Shown piece after piece: positions 62,958-64,000 of a stretch of 64,000 nucleotides of DNA. Each line of letters opens with the position of its first letter. Positions within the stretch are counted from its first letter, which is position 1. The notes below the pieces were generated by a model. It did no database searches, was not told where the DNA came from, and saw only the letters and a program-made list of their open reading frames with translations. Origin of the DNA: Terriglobia bacterium (GTDB lineage Bacteria; Acidobacteriota; Terriglobia; Bryobacterales; UBA6623); assembly GCA_009841225.1 (NCBI GenBank), contig VXMF01000021.1, positions 11,171 to 75,170 of the forward strand, read 5' to 3'. Position numbers and translations under genes: made by a program.

Positions 62958-64000
62958 ATGGCGGCATCGGTGAATGCCGAGACTATCCAATTGCAGTTCC
63001 TTTGGCGGTCGATCGTCGTCCCCTTGGGCGAAGTGGAATCAGTGGACGTGGAATCAGTGGATGTGGCGGGCCACTTGCTCTGGACCAGCGTTCGAATCCG
63101 TCATGATGGGGGCAGTTCGCACGTTTCTGGGCTGACGCGAACGGTGGCAAGCGCTCTAGCCGATGCGGTAGAGACGGCAAGGATTGACTGGTGGCGGAAG
63201 GCTCTCGGGGTACACACCGACGCTCTCCAATCGGTCCATGATCGCCTAGCCGTGCTTGCCGAGCCACCCAAATTTCTCACTGCCGACGCACTGCGCGACC
63301 TCGTGTGCGCTGCAGAGGCGGCCGCTGACGGGTTCGCCGCGCGCTGGCCAAAGTCTCTCTCGCACTCTCAAGAGGTCCGGATGCTCCACGATATTCTTGC
63401 GTTTCTAGAAGAACCCGGCGACGCCCGGGCGCGGGCCAACAAGGAGTTCGTCGCGAGCGAGCTGGTCCGCTCTCGCCAACTATTCGACCGGATTGAGGTC
63501 CGACCACTGACGGACGAGCAGCGCCGGGCCGTCGTCGTCGACGAGCGCCGCAATCTCGTAGTCGCCGCGGCGGGCAGCGGCAAGACCGCGGTCATCGTCG
63601 CCAAGGCGGGGTGGCTAGTCCAACGAAGGTATCGGAAGCCGTCCGAATTGCTCCTGCTCGCATTCGCCCGCGATGCCCGTGACGAAATGGAGGAGCGAGT
63701 CCGTGCCCGTCTCGGCAACGTAATCGGGCCGAGCTTGACAGTCCGCACTTTCCATGGCCTCGGGATGGCGATCATTGGCGAAGCCGACGGCAAGCGCCCG
63801 ACGCTGGCGTCGGTGGCCGAGAGCGACAGGGCACTATTCAAACTGGTGAAGGGCATCCTCGCTGATCTGCTCGCAGACCGCGAGCTCTCGAAGATCGTAC
63901 GGGAATGGTTCCAAGACTGGTTTGCGCCGTACAGAAGCGAGCACGACTTCAAGAGCTGGGGTGAGTACTACGACTACATCCGCAAATATGACATCCGATC
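62958..64000 (+). CDS. helD: HelD-type superfamily I DNA helicase, 5' part
   Basis: The gene runs off the window; about 347 residues are visible. The N-terminal domain (about 1-190) is like that of helicase IV, including the segment LLWTSVRIRHDGGSSHVSGL and the later WWRKALG. Then come the Q-motif region RPLTDEQRRAVVVDE, Walker A AAAGSGKTAVIVAKAGWLV, motif Ia LLLLAFARDARDEMEERVRARLG and motif Ib TVRTFHGLGMAII. A tandem 15-bp repeat encodes VESVDVESVD near residue 27. It unwinds DNA 3' to 5' in repair. The start is uncertain because homology seems to begin a little upstream of this ATG. Confidence 0.85.
   Translation, partial: MAASVNAETIQLQFLWRSIVVPLGEVESVDVESVDVAGHLLWTSVRIRHDGGSSHVSGLTRTVASALADAVETARIDWWRKALGVHTDALQSVHDRLAVLAEPPKFLTADALRDLVCAAEAAADGFAARWPKSLSHSQEVRMLHDILAFLEEPGDARARANKEFVASELVRSRQLFDRIEVRPLTDEQRRAVVVDERRNLVVAAAGSGKTAVIVAKAGWLVQRRYRKPSELLLLAFARDARDEMEERVRARLGNVIGPSLTVRTFHGLGMAIIGEADGKRPTLASVAESDRALFKLVKGILADLLADRELSKIVREWFQDWFAPYRSEHDFKSWGEYYDYIRKYDIR

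Noticed and set aside
63031..63060. Tandem 15-bp repeat as a mobile or CRISPR-like repeat
   Set aside because: Only two units, in frame inside the helicase gene, encoding VESVD twice; a simple coding duplication.
63368..63952. Minus-strand frame opposite the helicase gene
   Set aside because: Low-complexity Ser/Arg-rich translation without a family; the plus strand carries clear helicase motifs.

Overview
The window is about 64 kb of GC-rich, densely coded bacterial chromosome with many four-base gene overlaps. The lineage is inferred from gene content: a PSCyt1-DUF1549-DUF1553 cytochrome protein paired with a DUF1501 protein, two sulfatases, several PQQ-type propeller proteins (one fused to DUF1080), twin-arginine-exported Gfo/Idh/MocA and sugar-isomerase proteins, a DUF2911 protein and a PTPS-III enzyme. 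This mix suits an Acidobacteriota (Bryobacterales or Solibacter-like) genome, or a relative with a similar polymer-degrading lifestyle. No rRNA, tRNA or CRISPR array was found.

Layout. 0.2-3.0 kb: acetoacetyl-CoA synthetase, a small membrane protein and the iron-trafficking protein YggX, all on minus. 3.2-8.4 kb: an iron operon with a DtxR-like repressor, a membrane-anchored DtxR-SH3-FeoA protein, FeoB split into two genes and an adenylate-forming ligase, behind a DtxR-type box. 8.4-15.5 kb: sulfatase, propeller protein with EF hands, DUF2911 protein, large quinoprotein-cytochrome c-DUF1080 fusion. 15.8-21.8 kb: a cobalamin riboswitch followed by a TonB receptor and BtuF/BtuC/BtuD-like genes, a complete B12 uptake locus. 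21.9-31.2 kb: accessory DNA with an EEP-family protein, a RHH/RelE pair, a second sulfatase, an oxidoreductase and HEAT protein, an ECF sigma/membrane protein/bactofilin-RDD operon, a PIN remnant, an IS1595-type remnant and a HicAB pair. 31.6-37.3 kb: PSCyt/DUF1501 pair and GlcF. 37.4-38.6 kb: a GluR0-like ligand-gated channel. 38.8-47.1 kb: sugar isomerase, NTF2-like protein, bacterioferritin, TlpA-like protein, a PTPS-III/PTPS-II/FolE pterin operon, a second quinoprotein, an FmdB protein and an exported protein. 47.3-51.4 kb: HigBA, then a four-gene minus-strand module (HAD phosphatase, deoxyhypusine-synthase-like protein, PfkB kinase, GmhA-like isomerase). 51.7-64 kb: Gfo/Idh oxidoreductase, M24 peptidase, LexA, a NAD+ DNA ligase with a duplicated HhH region, a lipid kinase, a lactonase, VapBC, an enolase-superfamily protein and the start of a HelD-type helicase.

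How the genes work together. Iron handling recurs: regulated Feo uptake, YggX and bacterioferritin. B12 uptake is under riboswitch control. Exported catabolic enzymes (sulfatases, quinoproteins, sugar oxidoreductases and isomerase) suggest growth on sulfated or complex carbohydrates. Four toxin-antitoxin loci plus decayed PIN, transposase and helicase pieces mark turnover sites. Several genes have a good -10 hexamer only 5-8 nt before the start codon, suggesting frequent leaderless transcription. The strongest candidates for something unusual are the split-FeoB operon with a membrane-tethered DtxR-FeoA protein, the duplicated-HhH DNA ligase, the GluR0-like channel, the PTPS-III/PTPS-II/FolE operon and the sugar-phosphate module containing a deoxyhypusine-synthase-like protein. 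All functions are read from sequence by recognition of families; no database search was run.
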